From NCBI GenBank assembly GCA_020439745.1, contig JAGQSC010000015.1:62001-126000 (forward strand): a DNA stretch of 64,000 nucleotides, read 5' to 3'. This DNA comes from Acidobacteriota bacterium. GTDB lineage: Bacteria > Acidobacteriota > Holophagae > Acanthopleuribacterales > Acanthopleuribacteraceae. This document shows positions 9,504 through 18,813 of the stretch, piece by piece. The number at the start of each line of letters is the position of its first letter. Positions within the stretch are counted from its first letter, which is position 1. A model generated the notes under the pieces. It saw only the letters and a program-made list of their open reading frames with translations, was not told where the DNA came from and ran no database searches. A program made the translations under genes and the position numbers.

Positions 9504-11401
9504 TACTCGGGCGTACGAGCAACGTGAGAGACATTAGACGCACTCACAACCTGGCTGACTTCCAGACCATAGGTTCGGTACAAGGCAGCTACGAAAGCAT
9601 CCGCCACGGATTGCCTGAACTCAGGCTTCGTCATCAGCTCTCTATCTTTCCCATTGGCTAGATTGCAGACTTCCACCAAACAGCGGGTGGGTACTCGATT
9701 GAATCTAAGCACAGCCGGAACAAACGGACGTGAATGGGCTTGCCGACGAATTACCGAACGAATAGGTTTACTGCGATGAACCTGAATATCGGACAGGCGA
9801 GCTTGTTGAACGAATGCCTCGGCAAAAGCCATACTGCGCGCCTGGGCGTCTTGCATGGTGGCCTTGTCAAAGGAGAACTGGTTGCCTTTGTACTCGGCGT
9901 ACCCACTTAGCCGACGATTGGGAGGACCCACTCTAGTCGGATAATAGCGCGCGTCCGGAATGTAGACCATGGCACCACGAAGGGATGGGTGAAGCGAGTC
10001 CGCATGAAAACTGGCAAACACCATATTTTCAGGTTTGACACCTCTTTTGATTAACTTATCGTATTGGTGATTTGCCAGCATCCATCGCAGATTGACACCA
10101 TCCGTCGTGACGCGACTGTGGTTCAACGGAAAAGGCGGATTCGTATTGAGTACCTCATCCTGATCCAAGCGGAACTTTGAGACATCTTGTGACCGGTAGG
10201 AAACCGACGGATCGAGGCTCGTGGCGATAATGACAGCTTGTGTTTCTCGTTCGAGACGTTCTTTGACGCGGCACAAGATGTCATACACATAATCATCTTC
10301 CCATACGTGTGAAAACTTGGCCCCTGTATCCCGTCCGCCATGGCCAGCATCCAGAATCACGTAAACACCATTCAAATTTCTCGATACGACTTTGGTTGCC
10401 ACCTGAGATACTTCTAGCAGGTTCTGCATGTAGGCCAAATATTCAGGATCATCTTGTTCGCGATATTCAGGCTCAAGTAGGTCATAGGGAATGCGAATCA
10501 CATGTCCAATGGGTAGATCTGTTTCATCTCGGATGCCATTGCGTTTGATGATGTCGCCAGCCACGCGATTGACGTCTTCACCGCTGACAAGACCGCAAAA
10601 CCGAACGACGACCGACGAATAGATGGCCTCACCACGTCGCAGCCTGTAGGCAGCATATTTGCCATATTGGTCGCTTCCGTACGTCAACATGCTTCGAAGC
10701 GCTGCTAACTCTGGACTGGGCTCAAGTTGCGGCGGTGGTGTCTTGGGCTTGAGCTGTGGGTCTACGCGGTGGGTCGTGGCTGGTGCATCGTCGGCACGAA
10801 TCACTTGGGTATCATGAATGGGCGTGTGGTCTGCCATGGCTGGATCAATATTGGGTTGTTCATCTTGCCAATCCGCTCGAATCAGGGCTTGATCCATCAA
10901 CGACAAGGGAATCAATACCGTGCTCCCTTTCTTAATCCGTGAAGCACTCAGGCCACTGGCGGCAGCGATCGCTTTGTAGTTCTTGCCGTCACCGGTAAAC
11001 CACGCAGAGATGGCCCAAAGCGTCTCATGTCCTGAGTAAGTGACCTCATGGCGATACATGTCACCTTGCGGCCCGTTTTTCGGCCAAAGGCGCTGGATAA
11101 CCATTCGGCGATAAATGGGAGATAACTCAGAAAATGGCACAAAGGCACGATTCGATGAAATGCGCTGTATGCTCTTTGGCAGTTTGTGGTTACCAAAGGT
11201 ACCCGTAAAAAAACGCAGTGCTTGGTCCATTTCAGATGCGCCTTTCACCCGGACATCCAAATGGAGACCGCGGTCTTTCTCGAGCGCAGCAAACGAAGCG
11301 TCATCCACCTTTCGCACCACCTGGTCGGAAGCAAACGTCGATACGCCCACCAACACCAGTAGTATTTGGATCGCTTTGAACAAACCTTCTCCCAGTCCCA
11401 C
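9503..11401 (-). CDS. LysM-like N-acetylmuramoyl-L-alanine amidase (Amidase_3)
   Basis: This is an exported cell-wall hydrolase of 632 aa that cleaves the lactyl amide between MurNAc and the stem peptide. It has a hydrophobic signal segment at about 8-25. A LysM-like repeat lies around 118-165 (YSGHETLWAISAWF...IAAASGLSASRIKKGSTVLIP), and a degenerate second LysM-like region around 265-315. The C-terminal Amidase_3 domain (about 350-610) has DAGHGG, FASFHADS, and a Glu in LVEVCNLAN, matching the zinc-binding His/Glu/His pattern and catalytic Glu of the family. The GTG start has no clear Shine-Dalgarno sequence. It lies between the heptosyltransferase genes and DUF2461 on the same strand, consistent with an envelope gene cluster. 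Confidence 0.9.
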   Translation of the reverse strand: MGLGEGLFKAIQILLVLVGVSTFASDQVVRKVDDASFAALEKDRGLHLDVRVKGASEMDQALRFFTGTFGNHKLPKSIQRISSNRAFVPFSELSPIYRRMVIQRLWPKNGPQGDMYRHEVTYSGHETLWAISAWFTGDGKNYKAIAAASGLSASRIKKGSTVLIPLSLMDQALIRADWQDEQPNIDPAMADHTPIHDTQVIRADDAPATTHRVDPQLKPKTPPPQLEPSPELAALRSMLTYGSDQYGKYAAYRLRRGEAIYSSVVVRFCGLVSGEDVNRVAGDIIKRNGIRDETDLPIGHVIRIPYDLLEPEYREQDDPEYLAYMQNLLEVSQVATKVVSRNLNGVYVILDAGHGGRDTGAKFSHVWEDDYVYDILCRVKERLERETQAVIIATSLDPSVSYRSQDVSKFRLDQDEVLNTNPPFPLNHSRVTTDGVNLRWMLANHQYDKLIKRGVKPENMVFASFHADSLHPSLRGAMVYIPDARYYPTRVGPPNRRLSGYAEYKGNQFSFDKATMQDAQARSMAFAEAFVQQARLSDIQVHRSKPIRSVIRRQAHSRPFVPAVLRFNRVPTRCLVEVCNLANGKDRELMTKPEFRQSVADAFVAALYRTYGLEVSQVVSASNVSHVARTPE

Positions 11402-11474
11402 AACGGTTTGGTTAACACCACTCTACATAATCATTGCAGTATGGACAAGAAATTTAGTAACGATATTATGAATC

Positions 11475-12476
11475 TTAGTATGTTTGGTATACAGTGATTG
11501 CCTGTTTTAATGCATGAATCACCCGATCAGTGGGTACAGATTTCATGCACATGTGATCAATGGGACAATCTCGTAAATGACATGGCCGACAATGGGCTTC
11601 ACCCGCAATTGTTGTGGCAAATGGGTTGTCGGGATAGGATTCCAATTCATCGGTAGGTCCAAAAATGGTCACCTGTGGACGTTGCCAGGCGGCGACCACA
11701 TGCATGAGCCCGGAGTCGTTACCGAGAAAGGCGTCGGCACTTGCCAGTAAAGCAATGCTTTCACGCAACGTCGTTTTGCCACAAAGGTTATAGACAGACG
11801 GGCATGCAGCTTGAATCTGCAAATTCACGTCTGATTCTTCGGCAACGCCCAGCAAAATCACTTGACCGCCCGCCTGTGTCACTCCTTTTGCTGCCTCGAC
11901 AAATCCTTTGATTGTCCATCGTTTGGCCGTGCCATAAGCAGCGCCCGCATGAAAAAAGACATGGGGCCTGGGAACGTGCTGCAAAAAACGGCGCGACACA
12001 TCCGACAGACTAGCGGGTATTCGGAGTTTCACCTCGATGTTTTCTGTCGAAACCCCAAGACCGGCTACCAAGTCGAGGTACCTATGTTTCTGATGGCGTT
12101 TGGTTTGACTTTGATCCACTCTTGATCCCAAAAGGCGTTTAACCACACTAAATCCGTAGACCTTGTTCACCCGCGCCAATTGCATCAACATAATGCCTCT
12201 CGCGTGCCGGGTAAAAACCAGACCTAGATCAAATTGTTCGGGGACCAATTTGCGACTAAAACGCCACAAACCTGTCAGACCTCGATCGTCCCCTTTCTCA
12301 TCAAAATCGATTACGCGATCAATGAGATCCGGTACAAACGACAATAAATCGCGCGCCCACGGCCGTGTAATGGCCACAATTTCAGCATCTGGATAGTGTC
12401 GCCGCACAGAAGCCAGCGCCGGCAAACTCATTACCACATCACCGATCCAGTTATTGCAGCGGACCGCTATCTTCAT
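11475..12476 (-). CDS. waaF: ADP-heptose:LPS heptosyltransferase II-like glycosyltransferase (GT9)
   Basis: The 333-aa GT9 protein is placed from ATG 12476, which overlaps the preceding gene's TGA as ATGA; the longer open frame to 12569 is a shadow of the neighbour. The N-terminus MKIAVRCNNWIGDVVMSLPAL is typical of WaaF. The sugar-nucleotide domain shows GAAYGTAKRW, LGNDSGLMHVVAAW and IFGPTD. A cysteine-rich C-terminal stretch (HCRPCHLRDCPIDHMCM) is common in this family. It probably adds the second heptose of the LPS inner core at the cytoplasmic face. Together with its coupled neighbour it shows that the organism makes a heptose-containing LPS core. Confidence 0.85.
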   Translation of the reverse strand: MKIAVRCNNWIGDVVMSLPALASVRRHYPDAEIVAITRPWARDLLSFVPDLIDRVIDFDEKGDDRGLTGLWRFSRKLVPEQFDLGLVFTRHARGIMLMQLARVNKVYGFSVVKRLLGSRVDQSQTKRHQKHRYLDLVAGLGVSTENIEVKLRIPASLSDVSRRFLQHVPRPHVFFHAGAAYGTAKRWTIKGFVEAAKGVTQAGGQVILLGVAEESDVNLQIQAACPSVYNLCGKTTLRESIALLASADAFLGNDSGLMHVVAAWQRPQVTIFGPTDELESYPDNPFATTIAGEAHCRPCHLRDCPIDHMCMKSVPTDRVIHALKQAITVYQTY

Positions 12477-13492
12477 ACAGGCCCCAACATCAGATCGACC
12501 TCTTTCACGATTCGACTCGGTGTGGTTGCGGTTTGGCAAATCAGGACTTGGCACGATCGGATCCGGCACGGAGCACAGGGAACGTTGGGGACCACCATAT
12601 GTTTTTGACTTAAAGGAGCCGCGAGTTGTGGGTCAGATGGACCCATGAGTGCGACTGTTGGGGTACCAAGAATAGAAGCCAAATGAAGCGGCCCTGTGTC
12701 GCATGCGACCAATCCTCGTGCTTTGCGCAGCACAGCGGCAAAAACCACGAGCGGCAGTCTCGGGAGACAACGCATCTCGCTCCCTAGTATCGAAGTGAGT
12801 TGATGACGGATGGCGTCATCTTGGGGCCCAAATGCAAATACGGGATGGTGTGCTTCCGTTTGGCGGTAGACATAAGCCCAATATTCGGCGGGCCACCTTT
12901 TGTTGCGGCCAAAATACGAGGTACCAGGGAAAAGAATCAAAGGTGGCGGTGTCAAGCATCCAGTTGCTTGGTCGTTTTCCTCGTCACTAAGCGATAGATC
13001 GGGATATATGGGCGACAGCTCTTCACCGGCGATCCAAGAGGACAACGCAAGATTTCGCTCATAACGCGAGACTCTGTGATCCTTCATCGCAAAACGATGT
13101 GTCAAAAGCCAACGGCTACCTTCCTTGCTGCCGCCGCGTTCGTAGCCCACGCGTACCGGTATCCCCGCAGCTTTCACCAGCAGGGCACTTTTCATGACAC
13201 CGTGGTAGTCAATGGCCACGTCAAACCGGCCTTCGCGAACGACACGAACCACGCGTTTCCACTCGCGGACCACCCGAGACAGTGAGCCCGACTTGACTTC
13301 CTCCCGCTTCATTTCTATGAGGTCCAATCCCGGTATTCGAGATAGGATCCCCATAGAACTATTTTCGACCAACCACGTGAAGGAAGTTCGCTGAAAACGG
13401 GTCATGAGGGGAAGTACAGCCGGTACCGTTCGAAAAACATCGCCAAGCGCCGATAGCCTGACTACCAACACCTTTTTGCCATCTAATTCCAT
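12473..13492 (-). CDS. Heptosyltransferase I-like glycosyltransferase (GT9)
   Basis: The 339-aa GT9 protein starts at ATG 13492, with GGGG 8 nt upstream and the typical KKVLVVRLSALGDVFRTVPAV N-terminus immediately after it. The acceptor and donor halves are recognisable: DYHGVMKSALL, FPGTSYFGRNKRWP, VACDTGPLHLASILGTPTVALMGPSDP, and a C-terminal Cys cluster CAPCRIRSC. It resembles WaaC but could equally be another core heptosyltransferase, so no symbol is given. It is translationally coupled to the downstream waaF-like gene. The region upstream is shared with the divergent hrcA promoter. Confidence 0.82.
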   Translation of the reverse strand: MELDGKKVLVVRLSALGDVFRTVPAVLPLMTRFQRTSFTWLVENSSMGILSRIPGLDLIEMKREEVKSGSLSRVVREWKRVVRVVREGRFDVAIDYHGVMKSALLVKAAGIPVRVGYERGGSKEGSRWLLTHRFAMKDHRVSRYERNLALSSWIAGEELSPIYPDLSLSDEENDQATGCLTPPPLILFPGTSYFGRNKRWPAEYWAYVYRQTEAHHPVFAFGPQDDAIRHQLTSILGSEMRCLPRLPLVVFAAVLRKARGLVACDTGPLHLASILGTPTVALMGPSDPQLAAPLSQKHMVVPNVPCAPCRIRSCQVLICQTATTPSRIVKEVDLMLGPV

Positions 13493-13549
13493 CGCATCAT
13501 CCCCGCGACGTATCATCCCTTTTAAGATCATGGGATGCAAGCCCACCTG

Positions 13550-13578
13550 TTGACATACCGACTCACCATTTCGATAAT
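13550..13578 (+). promoter_or_regulatory. Sigma-70-type promoter of the hrcA-grpE-dnaK-dnaJ operon
   Basis: A consensus -35 TTGACA (13550-13555) is separated by exactly 17 bp from GATAAT (13573-13578), one mismatch from the -10 consensus. It lies 21 bp upstream of the hrcA ATG, so the leader would be short. No heat-shock sigma-32-like box was noticed. Confidence 0.75.
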
Positions 13579-13587
13579 CGCTGGTGA
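13563..13587. promoter_or_regulatory. Inverted repeat over the hrcA -10/start region (candidate operator)
   Basis: Perfect 6-bp arms TCACCA (13563-13568) and TGGTGA (13582-13587) flank 13 bp containing the -10 box. A smaller dyad CGAT-A-ATCG (13572-13580) lies inside, off-centre by 1 bp. The position suits a repressor site. It does not match the CIRCE consensus (TTAGCACTC-N9-GAGTGCTAA), so assignment to HrcA is only a guess. Confidence 0.35.
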
Positions 13588-13598
13588 AGGGATTGGTC

Positions 13599-14633
13599 AT
13601 GGCCATCACACAAAGAGCGAAGCAAGTACTCTCTCAGGTTGTGGACGTTTACTATCACACGTGCGAACCCGTGGGCTCAACCAGTATTTGTCGAACACGT
13701 GTTTTGCCCTACTCGTCCGCCACGATCCGCGCCATTTTGGGTAAGCTGGAAGACCATGGGTTGGTCGTTCAGCCACACACATCGGCTGGTCGCGTACCCA
13801 CAGATCTAGGTTACCGCACCTACGTCGATGAGGTGACCGGTCGTTTTACACCTATCTGGAACTGGGACACAAGCCATGTAGACCGTCAATTTCAATCGGT
13901 AAAGGACGGCACACGATTGCTGGAATGGCTTGCCGTCTATCTACACGAAAAGACCGCAATGTTGAGCTTTTGCGCCCCTGCCCGACACGCGGCCTGGCGA
14001 TTACGTCATCTTGTCTTGGAGGATCTGGGCCAGGACAGAATCTTAGCCGTGCTCCTAACTGAAGGTGGACACGCCATCAAACATGTGCTGACCGTACCCG
14101 GCCTTAACTGCAGCGAATCGTTAATGAAGAAGCTCGAAAACTATATCAACATCCATTTCTCGGGTATGAGCCTTGTAGCAATGCGCCGTTCGTTAACGGG
14201 CACACCCGCCGCACAAGACAGGGAGCATGATTTGTTATTGACCAAGGTGGCGCGCGTGGTAAACACCTTGGAAGCCGACCTACAGCAACGATTAGATATT
14301 CAGTTCTTCGGCTTCTCCAACATGCTGGACATGCCTGAATTCAGGGAAGTTACCGCCATACGACGGCTTTATGCTTTGGTCGATCAACCCGAAAAGCTGC
14401 ATGCGATCACATCACGCCACACAGAAGACGATACGATTGTGATGCGGATCGGACGGGAGATTAATGATCCCGATTGTCGCGATTTCGCCATATGTATGAC
14501 CCGCATTTTCGACGGAACCAGTGTGCTGGGTTTCGTCGGTGTCGTGGGGCCAAGAAGAATGCCATATGCCGTGCTTTACCAGTTGTTGGCATATGCCCGT
14601 TACAAGTTTTCCCAGCGCAGACACGTCTGCTAA
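13599..14633 (+). CDS. hrcA: Heat-inducible transcription repressor HrcA
   Basis: The 344-aa repressor starts at ATG 13599 with AAGGG 8 nt upstream; the GTG at 13584 would be too close to the promoter. The N-terminal winged helix is typical: 'AITQRAKQVLSQVVDVYYHTCEPVGS', then 'SSATIRAILGKLEDHGLVVQPHTSAGRVPTDLGYRTYVD'. The C-terminal GAF-like/dimerisation region follows, ending in a conserved VGPRRMPYA segment (family VGPxRMxY). HrcA represses chaperone operons and is reactivated by GroEL. It is the first gene of a colinear set with grpE, dnaK and dnaJ. A CIRCE element, its usual operator, was not found upstream of hrcA or grpE. Confidence 0.93.
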   Translation: MAITQRAKQVLSQVVDVYYHTCEPVGSTSICRTRVLPYSSATIRAILGKLEDHGLVVQPHTSAGRVPTDLGYRTYVDEVTGRFTPIWNWDTSHVDRQFQSVKDGTRLLEWLAVYLHEKTAMLSFCAPARHAAWRLRHLVLEDLGQDRILAVLLTEGGHAIKHVLTVPGLNCSESLMKKLENYINIHFSGMSLVAMRRSLTGTPAAQDREHDLLLTKVARVVNTLEADLQQRLDIQFFGFSNMLDMPEFREVTAIRRLYALVDQPEKLHAITSRHTEDDTIVMRIGREINDPDCRDFAICMTRIFDGTSVLGFVGVVGPRRMPYAVLYQLLAYARYKFSQRRHVC

Positions 14634-14654
14634 TCCGCCAAGTGATTCGTGTTC

Positions 14655-14663
14655 TGCTATAAT
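14655..14663 (+). promoter_or_regulatory. Extended -10 promoter upstream of grpE
   Basis: TGC followed by a perfect TATAAT (14658-14663) forms an extended -10 element 30 bp upstream of the grpE ATG. No convincing -35 lies 17 bp upstream, which is usual for extended -10 promoters. It would allow grpE-dnaK-dnaJ expression independent of the hrcA promoter. Confidence 0.55.
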
Positions 14664-14693
14664 GCTGGATTGATTTATCGATAGGAGCGAGGC

Positions 14694-15347
14694 ATGAATT
14701 TGGAGGAGCAAAATATTCTTCCAGAACCAGATCAAACCGATATCGACGAAGCTGTAGAAACAGCAGTTGAGGTTACAGAAACGAACGAAGTCGAGGAACC
14801 GCGGTCCACAGGTGGTGCCGAATCCAACATGACCCTTTCTGAGGCCCAGGAACTCATCGCCCAACTGCGTGAAGGCAACCGAGTCCTGCGAGACAAATAC
14901 ATCCGCAGTCACGCCGATTTGGAGAATTTCAAACGGCGAATGGAACGAGATGCTGCCCTTAAGAACGACGAAACAAAGATGATGGTGTTACGTCAATGTC
15001 TCGATATCCTGGACAATTTCGACCGTGCCCTTGAAGCTATTGACGATCCATCGAGCCCTTTTGCGGTGGGCGTCCGTATGATCCATAAACAGTTTACTGA
15101 TTTCTTGTCTACCAATCGCGTTGAGGAAATACCCTCCGCAGGCAAGATGTTCGACCCCTATCTCCATGAAGCACTAGCCAAAGAGACGGTCAGTGATGTG
15201 CCTGAAAACACAATCACCGCCGTTTTTCAGAAGGGTTACTTGTATAAAGACAAGCTCTTGCGCGCCGCACAAGTCAAAGTGGCCGTGGCTCCCGAGCCCC
15301 CAAGTGAGGGGAGCCCCGAGACTGATGTGATGTTAACGGACTCTTGA
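14694..15347 (+). CDS. grpE: Nucleotide exchange factor GrpE
   Basis: This 217-aa DnaK co-chaperone releases ADP from DnaK. The start is supported by TAGGAG upstream. It has an acidic unstructured N-terminus (about 1-45) and a long helical dimerisation region (about 48-110) containing 'LRDKYIRSHADLENFKRRMERD'. The C-terminal beta-domain carries the family signature 'FDPYLHEALAKE' and 'NTITAVFQKGYLYKDKLLRAAQVKVA'. Only 13 bp separate it from dnaK. Confidence 0.96.
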   Translation: MNLEEQNILPEPDQTDIDEAVETAVEVTETNEVEEPRSTGGAESNMTLSEAQELIAQLREGNRVLRDKYIRSHADLENFKRRMERDAALKNDETKMMVLRQCLDILDNFDRALEAIDDPSSPFAVGVRMIHKQFTDFLSTNRVEEIPSAGKMFDPYLHEALAKETVSDVPENTITAVFQKGYLYKDKLLRAAQVKVAVAPEPPSEGSPETDVMLTDS

Positions 15348-15360
15348 GGAGATAGCAGTT

Positions 15361-17184
15361 ATGGGCAAAATCATTGGGATTGATTTGGGCACGACAAACT
15401 GTTGTGTCTGTGTCATGGAAGGTGGGAGTCCCAGCGTCATTCCCAACCGAGAAGGCAGTCGTACGACACCTTCGGTGGTGGGGTTCACTGAAAATGGCGA
15501 GCGCCTGATCGGTCATATTGCCCGACGCCAAGCCATCACCAATCCCAAGAACACAGTTTTTGCAGTCAAGCGTTTGATTGGTCATAAGTTTGAGCATGAA
15601 GAAACGGTCAAGGCACGTGAGCATCTGCCCTATGAGGTGGTTGCGGCCAGCAATGGCGACGCGTGGGTAAAAGTCCACGATCAAACCTATTCACCGCAAG
15701 AAATATCCGCCATGATCCTCAAGCACCTGAAAGAAGCTGCCGAGCATTACTTGGGCGAAGAAATCGAAGAAGCCATTATCACGGTCCCTGCCTATTTTGA
15801 CGATACGCAGCGTCAGGCCACTCGCGATTCCGGCACAATCGCCGGCTTGGATGTGAAACGAATCATCAACGAGCCGACAGCGGCGGCACTTGCCTATGGC
15901 CTGGAGCAGGACTTCAAAGGAAAAATTGCCGTATTTGACTTGGGTGGTGGCACTTTTGATATCTCGATCCTGGAAATGGTTGAAGGCGTTTTTGAAGTTA
16001 AATCCACTGCCGGCGATACGTTCCTCGGTGGTGAGGATTTTGACCGAGCAGTGCTTGAATGGATGGTGGAGAGCTTTCAGGAAGAAACCGGCATCAATCT
16101 GAAGTTCGACAAAATGGCATTGCAGCGACTTAAAGAGGCTGCTGAAAAGGCCAAGTGCGAGCTATCGTCTGTTGAAGATACTGAAATCACGTTGCCTTTT
16201 ATCTCGGCAGATGCGACCGGCGCAAAACACCTTAATTTGAAACTGGATCGCGCCAAGTTCAATGAGTTAATCACCCCAATCGTCGAACGCGTCCGAGCAC
16301 CCATTAACGATGCGTTGTCGTCTGCCAAGATGGATGTGGAAGATTTGGACAAAGTGGTTTTGGTGGGTGGTCAAACACGCACGCCACTCATTCATACAAT
16401 TGTTGAAGAGATCTTCAAGAAGCCACCTACCGTAGACGTGAACCCAGATGAGGTCGTCGGAATCGGGGCCTCGATTCAAGGTGCCATTCTCAAAGGTGAT
16501 GTGAAGGACATCGTCCTACTTGACGTGACGCCCTTGTCCCTGGGTATCGAGACACAAGGTGGACTCACCTACCGCATGATCGAAAAGAACTCCAACATTC
16601 CAACGGCTTTCACTCAAACGTTTACGACGGTTGCGGACAACCAAACCACGGTGAGTGTGCACATTCTTCAGGGCGAGAGCGAGATCTCAGAGAACAATAA
16701 GTCTCTAGCGCGCTTCGATCTGGTAGATATTCCGCCAGCGCCCAAAGGCGTACCTCAAATTGAAGTGACATTTGAAATCGATTCCAACGGTATCGTGCAT
16801 GTATCTGCCATCGACAAATTGTCGAATAAGAAACAGTCGATTAAGATCATGCCGTCCAGCGGCCTTTCTGGCGATGAGATTGAAAAAATCATCAAAAACG
16901 CGGAACGACATTCCGCTGATGATGCCCGACGTAAAGAGACCATCAAAAAACGCAACAAACTAGAAGGAATGGTGTACACGATTGAGCGGACCTTTTCGCA
17001 ATACGGCAACTACCTCAATGAAGCGGAAGCACAGCGCGTCCGCGATGTATTGGGTGCTGCCAAAAAAGCGTTGACCACCGAAGAGGAATACCCGATCGTG
17101 GAGGCTTTGGATGCAGTCACCAAGATTTCCAAGGTTTTGTCTGAGTTGATCATGTTCAATCCGAACCCGGATCGACACGCCTAA
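15361..17184 (+). CDS. dnaK: Chaperone protein DnaK (Hsp70)
   Basis: The 607-aa Hsp70 has the ATPase signatures [11 protein letters not shown] (residues 5-15), [14 protein letters not shown] and [13 protein letters not shown], the interdomain linker [19 protein letters not shown], and a substrate-binding domain beginning [16 protein letters not shown]. The helical lid is present ([20 protein letters not shown] onwards). The protein stops at NPNPDRHA and lacks the disordered glycine/acid-rich tail found on most bacterial DnaKs (E. coli is 638 aa). It folds nascent and heat-damaged proteins with GrpE and DnaJ, which flank it. Confidence 0.97.
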   Translation: MGKIIGIDLGTTNCCVCVMEGGSPSVIPNREGSRTTPSVVGFTENGERLIGHIARRQAITNPKNTVFAVKRLIGHKFEHEETVKAREHLPYEVVAASNGDAWVKVHDQTYSPQEISAMILKHLKEAAEHYLGEEIEEAIITVPAYFDDTQRQATRDSGTIAGLDVKRIINEPTAAALAYGLEQDFKGKIAVFDLGGGTFDISILEMVEGVFEVKSTAGDTFLGGEDFDRAVLEWMVESFQEETGINLKFDKMALQRLKEAAEKAKCELSSVEDTEITLPFISADATGAKHLNLKLDRAKFNELITPIVERVRAPINDALSSAKMDVEDLDKVVLVGGQTRTPLIHTIVEEIFKKPPTVDVNPDEVVGIGASIQGAILKGDVKDIVLLDVTPLSLGIETQGGLTYRMIEKNSNIPTAFTQTFTTVADNQTTVSVHILQGESEISENNKSLARFDLVDIPPAPKGVPQIEVTFEIDSNGIVHVSAIDKLSNKKQSIKIMPSSGLSGDEIEKIIKNAERHSADDARRKETIKKRNKLEGMVYTIERTFSQYGNYLNEAEAQRVRDVLGAAKKALTTEEEYPIVEALDAVTKISKVLSELIMFNPNPDRHA

Positions 17185-17215
17185 ACACTTCAAATAAAAA
17201 GTATTGAGTCGAGAC

Positions 17216-18331
17216 ATGTCCAAACGAGACTATTACGCCGTATTGGGAGTTGAGCGGAATGCCAACGCCCAAGAGATCAAGAAAGCCTATCGAGCGATGG
17301 CGCTGAAGTACCACCCCGACAAGAACCCAGACGACAAAGACGCCGAGGAGAAGTTCAAGGAAGCTGCCGAAGCGTATGCCGTGTTGTCAGATAGCGAAAA
17401 GAAGTCAATGTACGACCAGTTCGGCCATGCAGGTGTTGCTGCTGGCGTGGGTTCTGGCGGCTTCGATTCCAGCGTATTTTCCGGGTTTGAGGACATTTTG
17501 GGTGACTTTTTTGGGTTTGGTCGTCGAAGTCGTGGCGGCGGACCCAGACGCCAGCAAGGTCGAAGCCTGGAACAAGCCATGAGCATCACATTCATGGAAG
17601 CTTATGAGGGATGTCAAAAAGAGATTTCCATTACAAAACCAGAACATTGCGGAACATGCGATGGCACAGGCCTTAAGACAGGCGCCAAGCCTGCAACTTG
17701 TGCCACATGTGGTGGCATGGGCCAGGTACAGGTGCAGAGCGGCTTTTTTGCCATCAGCCGAACGTGCCACAGTTGTGGCGGTACGGGCCAACGAATTGAC
17801 CCAGGCGATCTTTGCACGACCTGTCGCGGTAACAAAACCGTCACGCAGACCCATGAGCTTACGGTCAATGTCGCTGCAGGTGTGGACACAGGCATGAGAC
17901 TTAAGGTCCGCGGTCAAGGCGAGCCAGGTTTGAACGGTGGCCCTCCGGGCGACCTCTACCTGGTGATTCACGTGGAACCCCATGAGTTTTTCAAGCGAGA
18001 CGGAGATCACCTATACGCACAGATTCCCATCTCGTTCAGTCAGGCAGCCCTGGGTACCGAGATTCCTTTGCCTACACTCCAAGGCGACGACAAGCTGAAG
18101 ATCCCTTCCGGTACTCAATCAGGCCAACGGTTTCGCGTCAAGCGGGCCGGTTTCTCTATATTGGGCCGCCCACAGAGTTTTGGCGACTTGATCATCGAAG
18201 CCGTTGTCGTGACACCCAAAAAGCTTGGGAAACGCGAACGGGAACTGCTGGAAGAACTCGCTGCCATTGAGGGCGACCAAGTCAACGAATCTCGATCGGT
18301 CTTTCAACGCGTCAAGGATCTATTCCACTAA
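17216..18331 (+). CDS. dnaJ: Chaperone protein DnaJ (Hsp40)
   Basis: The 371-aa type-I J protein stimulates DnaK ATPase and delivers substrates. ATG 17216 gives the canonical [13 protein letters not shown] start. The J domain has HPD at 33-35, followed by a Gly/Phe-rich region (about 75-110). The zinc region has [24 protein letters not shown] and CTTCRGNK; the last repeat has lost its final Gly. The two C-terminal substrate-binding barrels follow, including [15 protein letters not shown]. Its stop overlaps the 3' end of the convergent zinc-ribbon gene by 4 bp, and no terminator was seen between them. Confidence 0.96.
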   Translation: MSKRDYYAVLGVERNANAQEIKKAYRAMALKYHPDKNPDDKDAEEKFKEAAEAYAVLSDSEKKSMYDQFGHAGVAAGVGSGGFDSSVFSGFEDILGDFFGFGRRSRGGGPRRQQGRSLEQAMSITFMEAYEGCQKEISITKPEHCGTCDGTGLKTGAKPATCATCGGMGQVQVQSGFFAISRTCHSCGGTGQRIDPGDLCTTCRGNKTVTQTHELTVNVAAGVDTGMRLKVRGQGEPGLNGGPPGDLYLVIHVEPHEFFKRDGDHLYAQIPISFSQAALGTEIPLPTLQGDDKLKIPSGTQSGQRFRVKRAGFSILGRPQSFGDLIIEAVVVTPKKLGKRERELLEELAAIEGDQVNESRSVFQRVKDLFH

Positions 18332-18750
18332 TCCTCTTCGCGGACCTGCTTGTTCAGCCGCATTCTTTGCTCGAAGTACTTGCGCAGTTGAAATAATTCC
18401 TTGGCTTCATAGTATTTGGGGGATCCCGGCGGAAGGATCTGGGTCCGAGACGTCACCAGTCCCGAACGTATGAGCCCGCCCAAGGTGGATAGCTTGTATT
18501 CAATTCCTTCGCACGCAGGATGTTGAATCACCCATCCGTCACTGTCTTCACTAATCGTGGCATCGATATCAGCGGTTTCCTCACTGCGTTCGGAAAAAAC
18601 ACGGCAGTTCATACCATCTGACTTGTGCATGGAGAACTTTTCAGCGCACTTTCTGCAGGTCACTTTCAAACGAGCGTCAGGAACCTTGCCGTAATCCATA
18701 CTTGTGAGGTTTCCGCACGCCGGACAACGGATTTCAACTTTTAAAGGCAC
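18328..18750 (-). CDS. Zinc-ribbon protein (MJ0042-like finger), unknown function
   Basis: This is a 140-aa soluble protein starting at a GTG with AGGAGAG upstream. Its N-terminus holds a CPACG...CRKC zinc ribbon (about residues 9-36) followed by F, as in the MJ0042/'zinc-ribbon domain' fingers that precede many delta-proteobacterial and Acidobacterial proteins. A second alpha/beta segment (about 70-125, [38 protein letters not shown]) resembles GYF_2/DUF4339-type modules. The C-terminus is basic and helical. It is a possible nucleic-acid or regulatory protein; this is inference. Confidence 0.7.
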   Translation of the reverse strand: MPLKVEIRCPACGNLTSMDYGKVPDARLKVTCRKCAEKFSMHKSDGMNCRVFSERSEETADIDATISEDSDGWVIQHPACEGIEYKLSTLGGLIRSGLVTSRTQILPPGSPKYYEAKELFQLRKYFEQRMRLNKQVREED

Positions 18751-18813
18751 TTCTCTCTCCTCGCAGAAAAACTCCTTTGTTTATATACCTTTACTCTCAT
18801 GACTGCCCATGAG

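Noticed and set aside
14617-14630. GCAGAC-AC-GTCTGC palindrome at the end of hrcA
   Set aside because: It lies inside the coding end of hrcA, with no T run and no CIRCE similarity; it probably reflects codon sequence.
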